Shown here: positions 51,882 through 62,082 of the stretch, piece after piece
Position numbering within the stretch: the first letter of the stretch is position 1
Layout of the letters: every line of letters starts with the position of its first letter
Source of the DNA: Pelagibacterium flavum
Lineage (GTDB): Bacteria > Pseudomonadota > Alphaproteobacteria > Rhizobiales > Devosiaceae
Reading direction: 5' to 3'
Assembly (NCBI RefSeq): GCF_025854335.1
Contig: NZ_CP107716.1
Span: 1,605,001 to 1,669,000 of the forward strand
Length of the DNA stretch: 64,000 bases
Program-made: the position numbers and the translations under genes
The notes under the pieces: model-generated
What the model saw: only the letters and a program-made list of their open reading frames with translations
The model's database searches: none
Told to the model about the DNA's origin: nothing

Positions 51882-53526
51882 CGAATTTGACGCGGCGTTT
51901 GTTTCCGAGCGCGTCGAGCAGTTTTCAGACCAGGTGCGCCGTCGCATTTCGGGAGAGTTGACCGAGGACCAGTTCCGGCCCCTGCGGCTGATGAACGGGC
52001 TCTATCTCCAGCTTCACGCCTATATGCTGCGCGTGGCGGTGCCCTATGGCACGCTGAGTTCAAGGCAGATGCGGATGCTGGGCCATATCGCGCGGAAATA
52101 TGACCGGGGCTACGGGCATTTCACGACGCGGCAGAACATCCAGTATAACTGGCCGAAACTGCGCGACATCCCTGAAATTCTCGCCGATCTTGCGAGCGTG
52201 GAAATGCACGCCATCCAGACGTCGGGAAACTGCATTCGCAACGTCACGACCGACCAGTTTGCCGGTGCGGCGGCTGATGAGATCATCGATCCGCGTCCGG
52301 TGGCCGAGATCATCCGGCAGTGGTCGAGCCTGCACCCTGAATTCACCTTCCTGCCGCGCAAGTTCAAGATCGCCATCACCGGCGCTCCCAACGACCGCGC
52401 GGCGGTGAAATTCCACGATATCGGGCTGATGGCGCAGACCAACGGCTCGGGCGAAATCGGCTGGGCGGTTTATGTCGGTGGCGGCCTGGGCCGCACGCCG
52501 ATGATCGCCAAGCTCATCAACGGCTTTGTGCCGCACGAGCATCTGCTGGCGTACCTGGAGTCGATCCTGCGGGTCTATAACCGGTATGGCCGCCGCGATA
52601 ACAAGTACAAGGCGCGCATCAAGATCCTTGTTCACGAGGAAGGGCTGGAGACCATCAAGGCGCAGGTGGAGGATGAATTCTCCCAGATGCGCGGCGGCGT
52701 GCTGACCCTGCCCGAGGCCGAGCTGGACCGGATCAACGCCTATTTCGCGCAGCCGGCTTATAAGGACCACGGTGTGGTTTCCATCGATGTGGAGCGGGAA
52801 AAGATTCTCGATCCGGCCTATGGGCGGTTTCTGGAAAACAACACCTTCCCCCATGCGCGGTCGGGCTATACCTCGATCACGATTTCACTCAAGCCCATCG
52901 GCGGCGCGCCCGGCGATGCGACGGCCGAACAGATGGAAGCGGTGGCCGATCTCGCCGAACGATATTCGTTCGACGAGGTTCGGGTGACCCATGAGCAGAA
53001 CCTGGTTTTGCCCCACGTGGCACTGAGCGATCTGCGCGCCGTTTACGACGGGCTGGTGGAAGCGGGATTGGCGGATGCCAATTCGGGCGAGATCACCGAT
53101 ATGATCACCTGCCCGGGACTCGATTTCTGCGCGCTGGCCAATGCGCGCTCGATCCCGATTGCGCAGGACATTTCGCGCCGGTTCGCAGCGCCCGATCGGC
53201 AGAAGGAAATCGGCAAGCTCAAGATCAAGATTTCGGGCTGCATCAATGCCTGCGGGCATCACCATGTGGGCCATATCGGCATTCTGGGCGTCGAAAAGAA
53301 GGGCACCGAGCTCTACCAGATCACCGTCGGCGGTGATGGCACCGAAGAGGCGTCGGTGGGCAAGATTTTGGGCCCGGGGTTCGTTGCAGAAGAGGTTCCG
53401 GGCGCCATCGAGCGGCTGGTCGATGCCTATATCGCCCAGCGCACAACCGACGACGAAACGTTTATTTCAGCCTATCGGCGGCTGGGGGATGCGCCGTTCA
53501 AGGAGGCGCTCTATGGCAATGGTTAG
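51868..53526 (+). CDS. cysI: Sulfite reductase, siroheme and [4Fe-4S], ferredoxin type
   Basis: Reduces sulfite to sulfide with six electrons. The 552-residue protein has two pseudo-repeated ferredoxin-like halves. The Fe-S/siroheme ligands are Cys415 and Cys421 (TCPGLDFC) with Cys458 and Cys462 (GCINACGHHH). Length and gene order indicate the nitrite/sulfite reductase type that takes electrons from ferredoxin, in line with the reductase and ferredoxin genes at 54877-56382. No cysJ flavoprotein is present in the window. Confidence 0.93.
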   Translation: MYRYDEFDAAFVSERVEQFSDQVRRRISGELTEDQFRPLRLMNGLYLQLHAYMLRVAVPYGTLSSRQMRMLGHIARKYDRGYGHFTTRQNIQYNWPKLRDIPEILADLASVEMHAIQTSGNCIRNVTTDQFAGAAADEIIDPRPVAEIIRQWSSLHPEFTFLPRKFKIAITGAPNDRAAVKFHDIGLMAQTNGSGEIGWAVYVGGGLGRTPMIAKLINGFVPHEHLLAYLESILRVYNRYGRRDNKYKARIKILVHEEGLETIKAQVEDEFSQMRGGVLTLPEAELDRINAYFAQPAYKDHGVVSIDVEREKILDPAYGRFLENNTFPHARSGYTSITISLKPIGGAPGDATAEQMEAVADLAERYSFDEVRVTHEQNLVLPHVALSDLRAVYDGLVEAGLADANSGEITDMITCPGLDFCALANARSIPIAQDISRRFAAPDRQKEIGKLKIKISGCINACGHHHVGHIGILGVEKKGTELYQITVGGDGTEEASVGKILGPGFVAEEVPGAIERLVDAYIAQRTTDDETFISAYRRLGDAPFKEALYGNG

Positions 53527-54796
53527 CTCAATCATCAGCGCGGCCGAACCCAAGCAGGACAAGCTGCGCCAGCTCGGCATTCTCTCGCTCAACGGCATGT
53601 TCGACGAGATGGACGCGGAGGGCGTGCTGCGTCAGGCGGTCGAGGAATTGCTGCCGGGCGAGATCGCCTTGGTCTCCTCGTTCGGTGCGGATTCAGCCGT
53701 GCTTTTGCATCTTGTGAGCCTGGTCGACAAGAATCTGCCGGTCTATTTCCTCGAAACAGGCAAGCATTTTTCCGAGACGCTCGATTATGTGGAAACGCTC
53801 AAGTCGCGGTTCGGGCTGACCAATGTGATCACGCTTCATCCCGACAGCGCGGACATCAAGCGCTTCGATCCCGATGGCACCCTTTGGGAAAGCGATCCGG
53901 ATTCGTGCTGCCATATCCGCAAGACCGAGCCGCTTGAAAAAGTGCTTGAGGGCTATGGTGGCTGGGTGACCGGGCGCAAGCGCTTCCAGACGGCCGAGCG
54001 CGGGGTGCTGCCCCATTTCGAACTGACGAGCGATGATCGCATCAAGGTCAATCCATTGGCCTACTTTACCCATGAGGACATTGATGCCTACAAGGCGGCC
54101 CACGAGCTGCCCGAGCATCCGCTGTTCGAGCGCGGGTACAAATCCATCGGCTGTGCTCCGTGCACCAGTGCCGTGGCGGAAGGGGAAGACCCCCGGGCCG
54201 GCCGTTGGCGCGGGCGCGACAAGCGCGAGTGCGGCATTCATTTCGACTTCAACGGGAGCATCGCGAAACCGGTGAGCCAATCTTCTTTGACTCTCTTTAA
54301 GGACGGTGCGTTCAAAGCCGATCCCTGGCGCATGTGGACCGATGGCGATATCGCTGCCGACGTTCGCTATACCCATGTGCCGCTCACCGTGTTCGTTGAG
54401 AACCGCGAGGTGTTTCTGGCCAGCCCGCACCCGATCGGGTTGCTGGTCAGCCCCGGCGAAAAGGTCGAGGACGTGGCCGACGATCTCAATCGGTTTTCTT
54501 CGATCGCCATCAACTTCCCGGCCTTTACGGACGGGCGGGGCTATTCGAGCGCGCGGCTGCTGCGCGAGCGGTATGGCTATGATGGCGAATTGCGGGCGGT
54601 TGGCGACGTTCTGAGCGATCAGATCCCGTTCATGCGCCGCTGCGGTATCGACGCGTTCGTTGTGACGAACGGGCCGACGCGTGTAGCGCTGGAAAAGGAT
54701 GCGCTCGCCGAGGTATCGCGTTATTACCAGCCGGTCGGAGCGCGCGTTGAAATTCCCGAAGGCACGCGACCGTTTCTAAGGCGGCCGGCCGATTGA
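53513..54796 (+). CDS. cysH: APS reductase fused to DUF934
   Basis: A 427-residue bifunctional protein. Residues 1-250 are CysH: SSFGADSAVLLHL is the PP-loop. Cys132-Cys133, Cys214 and Cys217 bind the [4Fe-4S] cluster of the APS-reducing type, and ECGIH (Cys240) is the catalytic tail. Residues about 255-427 are DUF934 (FKADPWRMWTDGD, FPAFTDGRGYSSARLLRERYG), usually a separate adjacent protein. The ATG at 53513 has an aggagg SD and overlaps the cysI end by 14 bases. Confidence 0.9.
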   Translation: MAMVSSIISAAEPKQDKLRQLGILSLNGMFDEMDAEGVLRQAVEELLPGEIALVSSFGADSAVLLHLVSLVDKNLPVYFLETGKHFSETLDYVETLKSRFGLTNVITLHPDSADIKRFDPDGTLWESDPDSCCHIRKTEPLEKVLEGYGGWVTGRKRFQTAERGVLPHFELTSDDRIKVNPLAYFTHEDIDAYKAAHELPEHPLFERGYKSIGCAPCTSAVAEGEDPRAGRWRGRDKRECGIHFDFNGSIAKPVSQSSLTLFKDGAFKADPWRMWTDGDIAADVRYTHVPLTVFVENREVFLASPHPIGLLVSPGEKVEDVADDLNRFSSIAINFPAFTDGRGYSSARLLRERYGYDGELRAVGDVLSDQIPFMRRCGIDAFVVTNGPTRVALEKDALAEVSRYYQPVGARVEIPEGTRPFLRRPAD

Positions 54797-54803
54797 TCCA
54801 TAC

Positions 54804-55908
<1,105 letters not shown>

Positions 55909-56052
55909 CTGGGGTGGCCTGCAAACGGCATTGGCCTGCGCTTCCGGTGCTCACGTATCTGTAATACGCTCCGCTCCGGTTCTCATCCAATACCGTTTTC
56001 GACTCACTCCAGCCCCGCGAAAATGGGCGACCAAAACCTCACAGGACCTCAC

Positions 56053-56382
56053 ATGCAGATCTACGTCACCGACCAGAATGGGACCGAACACGAACTCGAA
56101 GCCCTCGAAGGCTGGCGGGTGATGGAAGTGATCCGGGACTGGGGGCTCAATATCAAGGCCGAGTGTGGCGGTTCGTGCTCTTGCGCGACCTGCCACGTCT
56201 TTGTCGATGCCGAATGGCAGGACAAGCTCAACCCGCCGACCGACGAGGAAGAGGACATGCTGGATTCGGTGCCCGATTACGAGGCCAATTCCCGGCTGTC
56301 CTGCCAGATCCTGATGAGCGAGGAACTGGACGGGTTGCGGGTAACGCTGGCGGATTCGGCCAAGCAGGAAGAAGCGGCCTGA
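56053..56382 (+). CDS. Adrenodoxin-type 2Fe-2S ferredoxin
   Basis: A 109-residue ferredoxin with KAECGGSCSCATCHVFV and RLSCQILM supplying the four cluster cysteines. It is a paralogue of the ferredoxin at 47122. The SD is weak. Its position 144 bases after the ferredoxin reductase gene suggests they form a reductase-ferredoxin couple. Confidence 0.93.
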   Translation: MQIYVTDQNGTEHELEALEGWRVMEVIRDWGLNIKAECGGSCSCATCHVFVDAEWQDKLNPPTDEEEDMLDSVPDYEANSRLSCQILMSEELDGLRVTLADSAKQEEAA

Positions 56383-56467
56383 AATCGGTCGCAACTGGTC
56401 CTTTCCGGTTTGGGCGCGCGGGTGTATGAGCACGGCATAGACTGATGCTTTGTCCCGAGTGCCTGCC

Positions 56468-57082
56468 ATGAACCTTCTCGACTATCTCCCCTATGCCATC
56501 GCGCTGGCCATAGCCGCCGCCATTCCCGGACCCGGCATCGCCGCGGCGGTCGGCAAGGCGCTCGGTTCGGGCTTTCGTCCGGCGGTATGGTTTGGCACGG
56601 GGCTGGTGCTGGGCGATCTCACCTATCTCACGCTTGCCGTTTTGGGCCTTGCGGCGGTCGCGGCGGCCTTTTCGGGCATTTTCGTTGTCGTCAAAGTGCT
56701 CGGCGCCGCCTATCTCGCCTATCTGGCGTGGAGCTTCTGGCGGGCCGGCATCGATCCTGAAAAGATCCAGGCCGGCAAGGGCAATGGCGCACTGGCCTCG
56801 ATGCTGGGCGGCTATTCGGTCACGCTGGGCAATCCCAAGACCATCATCTTCTATATGGCCCTGCTGCCTACCGTGGTCGATCTGCAGGCGGTGACCCCCG
56901 AGCGGTTTGCGGGATTGGTCGTCACCACGATTATCGTGCTTTACCTGGTCGTTGTGCCCTATGTGGCACTGGCCGCCAAGGCGCGCGACTTCCTGCGCAA
57001 TCCGCGGGCGCTCAAGGCGCTCAATCGCGGCGCGGCAGGTGCCATGGCCGGCGCGGCGGCCTATATCGTGCTCAAGCCTTAG
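56468..57082 (+). CDS. LysE/RhtB family transporter
   Basis: A 204-residue, six-helix inner-membrane exporter. The N-terminal AIALAIAAAIPGPGIAAAVGKALGSGF and GNPKTIIFYMALLP mid-protein are family signatures. The ATG at 56468 is preferred to an ATG six codons earlier because the hydrophobic N-terminus begins there. Substrate unknown; distinct from the LysE protein at 36173. Confidence 0.88.
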   Translation: MNLLDYLPYAIALAIAAAIPGPGIAAAVGKALGSGFRPAVWFGTGLVLGDLTYLTLAVLGLAAVAAAFSGIFVVVKVLGAAYLAYLAWSFWRAGIDPEKIQAGKGNGALASMLGGYSVTLGNPKTIIFYMALLPTVVDLQAVTPERFAGLVVTTIIVLYLVVVPYVALAAKARDFLRNPRALKALNRGAAGAMAGAAAYIVLKP

Positions 57083-57340
57083 GCTGAAGCGGCACGTCTT
57101 GCGGAATGTTGGACCGGGCCGGAAATCCTGGCCATTGAAATTTGATCATGTCAGCCGGCGGACCGATTTCAGCCTGAAACCGCCTGTTTCCGGCGTTGTC
57201 CAGCGGGTGAAATGGACTCCCTGAACCTGCGCGCCACAAAGTGACAAAAATCTAATATTTTTAATCTGGAAATCGGCTGGAGAGCGCCTATCTCTTGTCC
57301 TGTCTCCAACGAGGGACATCAAGAAAAGGATACTTAAAAA

Positions 57341-57598
57341 ATGAAGCTCAAAGCCCTTCTCGCCTCGGTCGCAGTTGTTGCCGGCCTTGCCGCTCCCGCT
57401 ATGGCCAACACGATCGGCACGATCACAGTTTCCGATGCGGACTGGACCTATGTGACCGATTACTGCGACTCCCTTGATGGCCTTTCGGTTTCCGACGCCT
57501 TTGATTTCAGCCCGTCGGCGACCGCTGAACTCTCCACTCCGAGCGTTCAGTTGAGCTCGATCAGCCAGAGCGACTGCCAGAAAGCCGGCCTGATCTGA
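57341..57598 (+). CDS. Two-cysteine secreted mini-protein (paralogue 1)
   Basis: An 85-residue exported protein. A signal peptide (cleavage at AMA-N, residue 22) leaves a 63-residue mature domain with two cysteines, Cys42 in TDYCDSL and Cys79 in SDCQKAGLI. It is a paralogue of the next gene: both share the signal, IG-x(2)-V-S-x(2)-DW-x-YV-x-DYC, ELST-x-S and DC-x(2)-AGLI. I recognise no domain. A terminator follows. Confidence 0.75.
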   Translation: MKLKALLASVAVVAGLAAPAMANTIGTITVSDADWTYVTDYCDSLDGLSVSDAFDFSPSATAELSTPSVQLSSISQSDCQKAGLI

Positions 57599-57628
57599 TC
57601 GAAAAAGCTATTGTTCAAGATGCGACAA

Positions 57629-57654
57629 GGGCGGCTCCAGGGAGCCGCCCTTTT
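57629..57654 (+). terminator. Rho-independent terminator
   Basis: A perfect 10-bp stem (57629-57638 with 57641-57650) and TTTT, after the first mini-protein gene. Confidence 0.88.
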
Positions 57655-57841
57655 CTCTTTGCGGTCGCGAGTCCTTGCCACAACTGTGCCGTAAAATGAT
57701 CAAATTTGCGGTCGCAACCCATCGACCGGGGCATGCATTGTTCGACCAGCGCCCCGCTTGACGAGACTGGAAGAGCGGGTGCCGCGTTGTTCCATCGGTT
57801 GTATTTCGTTGCAACCGATCAAAGAACCAATGGAGAAAACC

Positions 57842-58129
57842 ATGAAACGCACTGCCCTTTTCGCTTCCATCGCCCTCACCGCCGGCCTCGCCGCTCCTGC
57901 CATGGCTCAGGAAATCGGCGGCGTTGCCGTCAGCGCTGAAGATTGGGTCTATGTCGAGGACTATTGCGAGACCCTTGCGGAGCCGCTTCCCGAGGCTGTC
58001 GACGAATCCCCGAGCTCGGCTGAAGAGCTGTCCACGTCCTCGATCGATCTTTCGACGCTCACCCGTGACGATTGCGCCGAGGCGGGTCTGATCGACGTTC
58101 CCATTCCGGGAGAAACCGCGGACGATTAA
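57842..58129 (+). CDS. Two-cysteine secreted mini-protein (paralogue 2)
   Basis: A 95-residue exported protein. Signal peptide cleavage at AMA-Q (residue 22) gives a very acidic 73-residue mature domain with Cys42 (VEDYCETL) and Cys78 (RDDCAEAGLI) plus a 10-residue acidic tail absent from the first copy. The ggagaa SD is well placed. The two genes are separated by a terminator, so they are independently expressed tandem duplicates. Function unknown. Confidence 0.75.
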   Translation: MKRTALFASIALTAGLAAPAMAQEIGGVAVSAEDWVYVEDYCETLAEPLPEAVDESPSSAEELSTSSIDLSTLTRDDCAEAGLIDVPIPGETADD

Positions 58130-58191
58130 ATAGAATGGTGACGCAGGCGAAGAAGACGCTGAATAATCGCGCATCGTCTTAACGTCTTTTC

Positions 58192-58217
58192 GGGCAGCGC
58201 TTCGGCGCTGCCCTTTA
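58192..58217 (+). terminator. Rho-independent terminator
   Basis: A perfect 9-bp stem with a TTCG tetraloop (58192-58200 with 58205-58213) and a T-rich tail, after the second mini-protein gene and touching the convergent ycjF stop. Confidence 0.88.
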
Positions 58218-59237
58218 TTCTGTCTTGTCCCCGGTTGCGACCTTGCCCAGATCGGCCACGAAGTCCGACACCACCGGCGATGTCCGGGCGGCAAAGGGCA
58301 GGGGGCGGACCAGCTTGATCGCCGCGATCCCTACCCGCACCGTCATCAGCCCGTTGAGCACGCCTTCGCCCAGACGCGCGGAGAGCTTGGCGGCCACGCC
58401 ATGACCGATCAATTGTTCGACCACCCCGTCGGTCAACACCAGCCCACCGGTGACCGCGAGGTGGGCAATGATGGCCCCTATCAAACGGATAAAGCCAAAA
58501 AAGCCCGGCCGGGCGCCGTAGAGATCGGCCAGATTGCGGGCAAGGCGGAAACTCTCGAACACGACGAATGCGATGTCGATCAGGGCGCGCGGGGCGACTG
58601 CGGTGACCAGCGCGACGCGGCGGGCGCTTGACGCGGTCAGCGCGCGGGCCCGCGCATCGAGCGGCGCCATAAGCGTCCGTTCGGCGGCCAGGATCAGCTC
58701 GGCCCCATCCATGATCGATGCGGTATCGGCCTTGAGCCCGGTGCGTGCACGGGCCAGGTCCGCACGCTCTGCGTAAAGCCCATCGAGTTCAGAGACGATT
58801 CTTTGCGCGGCGGGCAAGTCGTCGGCAATCAGTGCAGAAGCCGCCCTGTCGCGCAGCCGGTCCATTGTGCGCAGCCGCGCCAGCCCGATCACCTCGCGGA
58901 TGGTGAGGACGACGAGGGCGAGGGCAAAGACCGCCAGCACGCCCAGCCCGAACCAGCCCAGCCAGTCATAGGCCGCAAACAGATCGCGGATCAGCCGGTC
59001 GGCGGCGAGGCCCAGGCCGAGAGACACCAGTGTGCCGCCGGTCCACAGTGCCAGATTGCGCCAGAAACGGCCCTTGCGCTTGAGCGTCGGGGCGACATCG
59101 GTATCGGCGAGGTCCTCGGGCGTGGCTTCAAACACATCAGGGGCCGGTTCGGCCAGCGTGGTTTCAAAGGCGCGCGGGGCGCGGGCCGCCGGGTCATCTG
59201 CTCGCGTTTGGGTGGGGATGGCGCGGGGTTCTCTCAT
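58215..59237 (-). CDS. ycjF: YcjF family (TIGR01620, DUF697) membrane protein
   Basis: A 340-residue protein with a disordered acidic N-terminus (1-55), two transmembrane helices (about 63-85 and 93-115) and a C-terminal DUF697-like region (about 240-330) that may insert in or touch the membrane. It belongs to the stress-linked YcjX-YcjF pair found near phage-shock genes. The ATG overlaps the stop of the upstream ycjX by 4 bases, showing coupled translation. Confidence 0.88.
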   Translation of the reverse strand: MREPRAIPTQTRADDPAARAPRAFETTLAEPAPDVFEATPEDLADTDVAPTLKRKGRFWRNLALWTGGTLVSLGLGLAADRLIRDLFAAYDWLGWFGLGVLAVFALALVVLTIREVIGLARLRTMDRLRDRAASALIADDLPAAQRIVSELDGLYAERADLARARTGLKADTASIMDGAELILAAERTLMAPLDARARALTASSARRVALVTAVAPRALIDIAFVVFESFRLARNLADLYGARPGFFGFIRLIGAIIAHLAVTGGLVLTDGVVEQLIGHGVAAKLSARLGEGVLNGLMTVRVGIAAIKLVRPLPFAARTSPVVSDFVADLGKVATGDKTE

Positions 59238-60691
59238 GCCATCTTGTCCCCGATCAAAAAATCCAGAGCGCGGTCGAGGCGGATATGAGGAAACACGGGA
59301 TCACCGGTCTGGCTGGGGGAGAGGGTTTTGGGCGGCAGAAAGCGCAGGAAGTTCAGTTGAGGTGTTGAGTCAACCGATTTGAAAAGTGAATCGGGGTTTT
59401 CGGGCAAGTCACCGGGAAACAAGGCGATTTCGGTCTTGCCGTCATAGGTGGTTTCGCCGAGGCGCTGGCCGTTTTCGGGGGTGCCGATAATTGTGGGCAG
59501 GGTCTCGCCTCCGTGTTTGACGTTGCCTTCATGGGTGGCACGGATGGCGGCGATGGCCAGCGAGCGGGTTTCGGCGCCGTGGAATTTAGCGCGGCGCGAG
59601 GCGTTGGCGACGAGGCGGTTGAGGATGGTTTCCAGCGGGGCGTGGGAAGTGTGGTGCAAGAGATCGGCCTTGGTGGCGGCGAACAGGATGCGGTCGATCT
59701 TGCGGGTGAAGAGCCGCGAAATCGGGTTGGATGCACCTTGTCGAAAGCAGGACAGCACCGAGGTGAGCGCCGTTTCCAGATCGGCCACCGCTTCAGGGCC
59801 GGCGTTGAGCGCACGCAATGCATCAACCAGCACGATCTGGCGGTCGAGGCGGGCGAAATGGTCGCGAAAGAAGGGGCGGACGACGACGGATTTATACGCC
59901 TCGTAGCGGCGCTCGAGCATTGCATAGAGGCTCGAATGGCGCGGCGTCGATGCCGGGGCCGGTAGGGGCGCGAAGGTAAGGGCCGGGGAGCCCTCGAGAT
60001 CGCCGGGCATCAGAAAACGCCCCGGCGGAAGCGTTGAGAGCGCGCGGGCATCGCCCTTGGAGGCACGAAGATAGGCGGTGAAGGCGGTTGCCAGAGTTTC
60101 GGCGGCCGCGTCATCGGCTTCGCGCGCGGGATCGAACGAGCCCAGCGCATCAAGGAAAGGCTTTGCGTCCTCGGCGCGGGCCGGGCGGTGGGCGAGCGCC
60201 AGGGCTTCCTCGCTCCATTCGGCATAGGATTTGGTCAGAAGCGGCAGATCGAGCAGCCATTCGCCGGGATAATCGACGATGTCGAGATTGAGGGTCGATG
60301 TGCCGAACTGCGATTTGATCCAGCTTGCCGACTGGTAGCGGAGCGTGAGGCGCAGCTGGGAAATCCGCCGCGTGCTTTCCGGCCAGACCGGGGGCGTACC
60401 CATGAGGGCTGCGAGGTGGTTTTCATAGGCGAAACGGGGCGTGGCGTTGTCGGGGTGCTCGGCGAGCCGGGCGCCGATCAGCCGACCCTCGGCCATGGGC
60501 GCAAAGCCGGGCAGGCGCGCGCCCGTCAGCAAGTTATGGATCAGGGCGGTGATAAAGATGGTCTTGCCCGCGCGCGACAGGCCGGTGACCCCCAGCCGCA
60601 AGGTGGGGGTGACGGTTCCGGTTGCCGCATCGGCGAGATTGCCGAGCGCTATGCCCAGTTCGTCGGCGATGGTGGTGGGCAGGCTGGGCAA
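59234..60691 (-). CDS. ycjX: YcjX family P-loop protein (DUF463)
   Basis: A 485-residue GTPase-like ATPase. The Walker A motif is GVTGLSRAGKTIFITALIHNLL (about residue 32-53). LNLDIVDYPGEWLLDLPLL carries a DxPG Walker-B/G3-like motif (about 130), and VLVDALRALN and FAATKADLLHH follow. The partner YcjF is encoded directly downstream. The pair is associated with envelope stress in other proteobacteria; the exact role is not established. Confidence 0.9.
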   Translation of the reverse strand: MPSLPTTIADELGIALGNLADAATGTVTPTLRLGVTGLSRAGKTIFITALIHNLLTGARLPGFAPMAEGRLIGARLAEHPDNATPRFAYENHLAALMGTPPVWPESTRRISQLRLTLRYQSASWIKSQFGTSTLNLDIVDYPGEWLLDLPLLTKSYAEWSEEALALAHRPARAEDAKPFLDALGSFDPAREADDAAAETLATAFTAYLRASKGDARALSTLPPGRFLMPGDLEGSPALTFAPLPAPASTPRHSSLYAMLERRYEAYKSVVVRPFFRDHFARLDRQIVLVDALRALNAGPEAVADLETALTSVLSCFRQGASNPISRLFTRKIDRILFAATKADLLHHTSHAPLETILNRLVANASRRAKFHGAETRSLAIAAIRATHEGNVKHGGETLPTIIGTPENGQRLGETTYDGKTEIALFPGDLPENPDSLFKSVDSTPQLNFLRFLPPKTLSPSQTGDPVFPHIRLDRALDFLIGDKMA

Positions 60692-60884
60692 GAACTCGAA
60701 CTCCGGTTACGCCCGATCAAGGTAGGGGGAGAACACGAGAATGCAAGAGAGGTCTTGGCGCGATATCGCTTGCCCTTGGCGCCGGTCTGGATTATCGATG
60801 CGCCGTCTTCGATCTTCGCCGATTGAAGGCTTTGGCCCGGTCGGAGATTCCACCTCCTGGCCGGGTCATTCATTTTTGCACAGC

Positions 60885-61130
60885 ATGGTGACCCTGATGG
60901 CCTATACCCCGCGCCGACCCACCAGCGGCAAGGAGCGCGCCGAAGCGCTGTTCAAGGCCGCAACAACCAAGCCGGCAGAGCCCAAAGCGAAAGCCAACAC
61001 CATCCCGACCGGCAAGGAGCTGGTTTCGCTCCGCATCGATCGCGACGTGCTTGCCCATTTCCAGGACGATGGGCCGGGATGGCAGGAGCGGATCAACGCG
61101 GCGCTGAGGGCTGCTGCCGGCCTGGAGTGA
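60885..61130 (+). CDS. BrnA/DUF4415-like antitoxin-type protein, orphan
   Basis: An 81-residue basic protein. The C-terminal KELVSLRIDRDVLAHFQDDGPGWQERINAALRAA is the ribbon-helix-helix pattern of BrnA/DUF4415 antitoxins. No BrnT toxin gene is adjacent on either side: ycjX diverges upstream and the GFA gene converges downstream. It may act as a stand-alone regulator or be a relic. Start could also be the ATG at 60897. Confidence 0.75.
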   Translation: MVTLMAYTPRRPTSGKERAEALFKAATTKPAEPKAKANTIPTGKELVSLRIDRDVLAHFQDDGPGWQERINAALRAAAGLE

Positions 61131-61167
61131 GGAGCGGGCACGGCATCGTGCCCAAACTACCTGTCTG

Positions 61168-61584
61168 TCAAGCCGCTGGCATTTTCTCAAACGCTCGCAA
61201 TCCCGGATCGATGGTATCCCATGCGTGGCCGCGGATGCTGTAGGTGAGCGCTTGCGGGGTGAACTGGCCGGGGTCGTCGAGGCTGGCGGCGTGGATCGCA
61301 ATCAACTCAGGCATGGCGGTGAAGGTCAGGTAAACAGGCGTTCCGCAGGTCGGGCAGAAGGCGTGAATCTTGTCTTGCCCGCTGTCCGCCGTCACACGCC
61401 ACTCTGACACCTCACCGGTGATTTCCACCTCGGCGCGGTGCGGAAAGCTCAGATAGGAGCCGTGTCCGGTGCCGCTTCGCTTCTGGCAGTCGATACATTG
61501 GCAGTGGTTCTCGAAGATGGGATTACTGCCCGTTTCATAGCGGACCGCGCCACACGCGCATCCGCCCTTGTAGGATCTGGCCAT
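61168..61584 (-). CDS. GFA/CENP-V family zinc protein
   Basis: A 138-residue zinc-binding protein of the glutathione-dependent formaldehyde-activating family. The ligands are in GGCACGAVRYE, HCQCIDCQKRSG and FCPTCGTPVY. Enzymatic activity of most members is unproven. It lies just downstream of the SRPBCC gene on the same strand, possibly in the same transcript. Confidence 0.9.
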   Translation of the reverse strand: MARSYKGGCACGAVRYETGSNPIFENHCQCIDCQKRSGTGHGSYLSFPHRAEVEITGEVSEWRVTADSGQDKIHAFCPTCGTPVYLTFTAMPELIAIHAASLDDPGQFTPQALTYSIRGHAWDTIDPGLRAFEKMPAA

Positions 61585-61617
61585 TTGTAGGTCCTCGAAA
61601 ATTCGTTCTGCGCGAGG

Positions 61618-62082
61618 TCAAGCCGCCTTGGGCTTGGTAAAGATGTCGAGCCCGCGACCGGTTTCAAGGAAGGATTTGAGGCTGGAAAGCACGGCCGGCC
61701 AGCCCTTGCTGATCCCCGCTTCCATGCCGCTGCCGGCAATCAATTCGTCATGGCTGACGGTGAGGCGGACCATGTCCTCGTATTCCTCGATTGAAAATGT
61801 CACGCGGCTGCGCGCCTCGGGGTCGTCGGCCTGTGAAGCGTTTGCCCAGGTGATGACGAGATGGGAAGGCGGGGCGATCTCGACGACCTCGCCGACCAGT
61901 TCGACAGTCCGCTCCTCATTGGCGCGGACGTGCTGCCACTTGGCGCCGGGCGTCCAGTCCGACACGTTTTCATGGCCCCAATAGCGCCGGGCGATGTCAG
62001 GACGGGTGATGGCTTCGAACACTTTTTGCGGGGTCGAGGCGATATAGGTGACATAAACAAAGCTGGTGCGTTCGGCGGTCAT
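61618..62082 (-). CDS. SRPBCC (AHSA1-like) protein
   Basis: A 154-residue AHSA1-family protein (FVYVTYIASTPQKVFEAITRPDIARRYWGHEN, later SHDELIAGSGMEAGISKGWPAVLSSLKSFLETG). Its start overlaps the ArsR stop by 4 bases. This is the second ArsR-SRPBCC unit in the window, not closely similar to the one at 15.4-16.6 kb. Confidence 0.87.
   Translation of the reverse strand: MTAERTSFVYVTYIASTPQKVFEAITRPDIARRYWGHENVSDWTPGAKWQHVRANEERTVELVGEVVEIAPPSHLVITWANASQADDPEARSRVTFSIEEYEDMVRLTVSHDELIAGSGMEAGISKGWPAVLSSLKSFLETGRGLDIFTKPKAA

Noticed and set aside
54255..54280. CysH and DUF934 as two separate genes
   Set aside because: No stop codon separates them in the given sequence; a single frame runs from 53513 to 54796.
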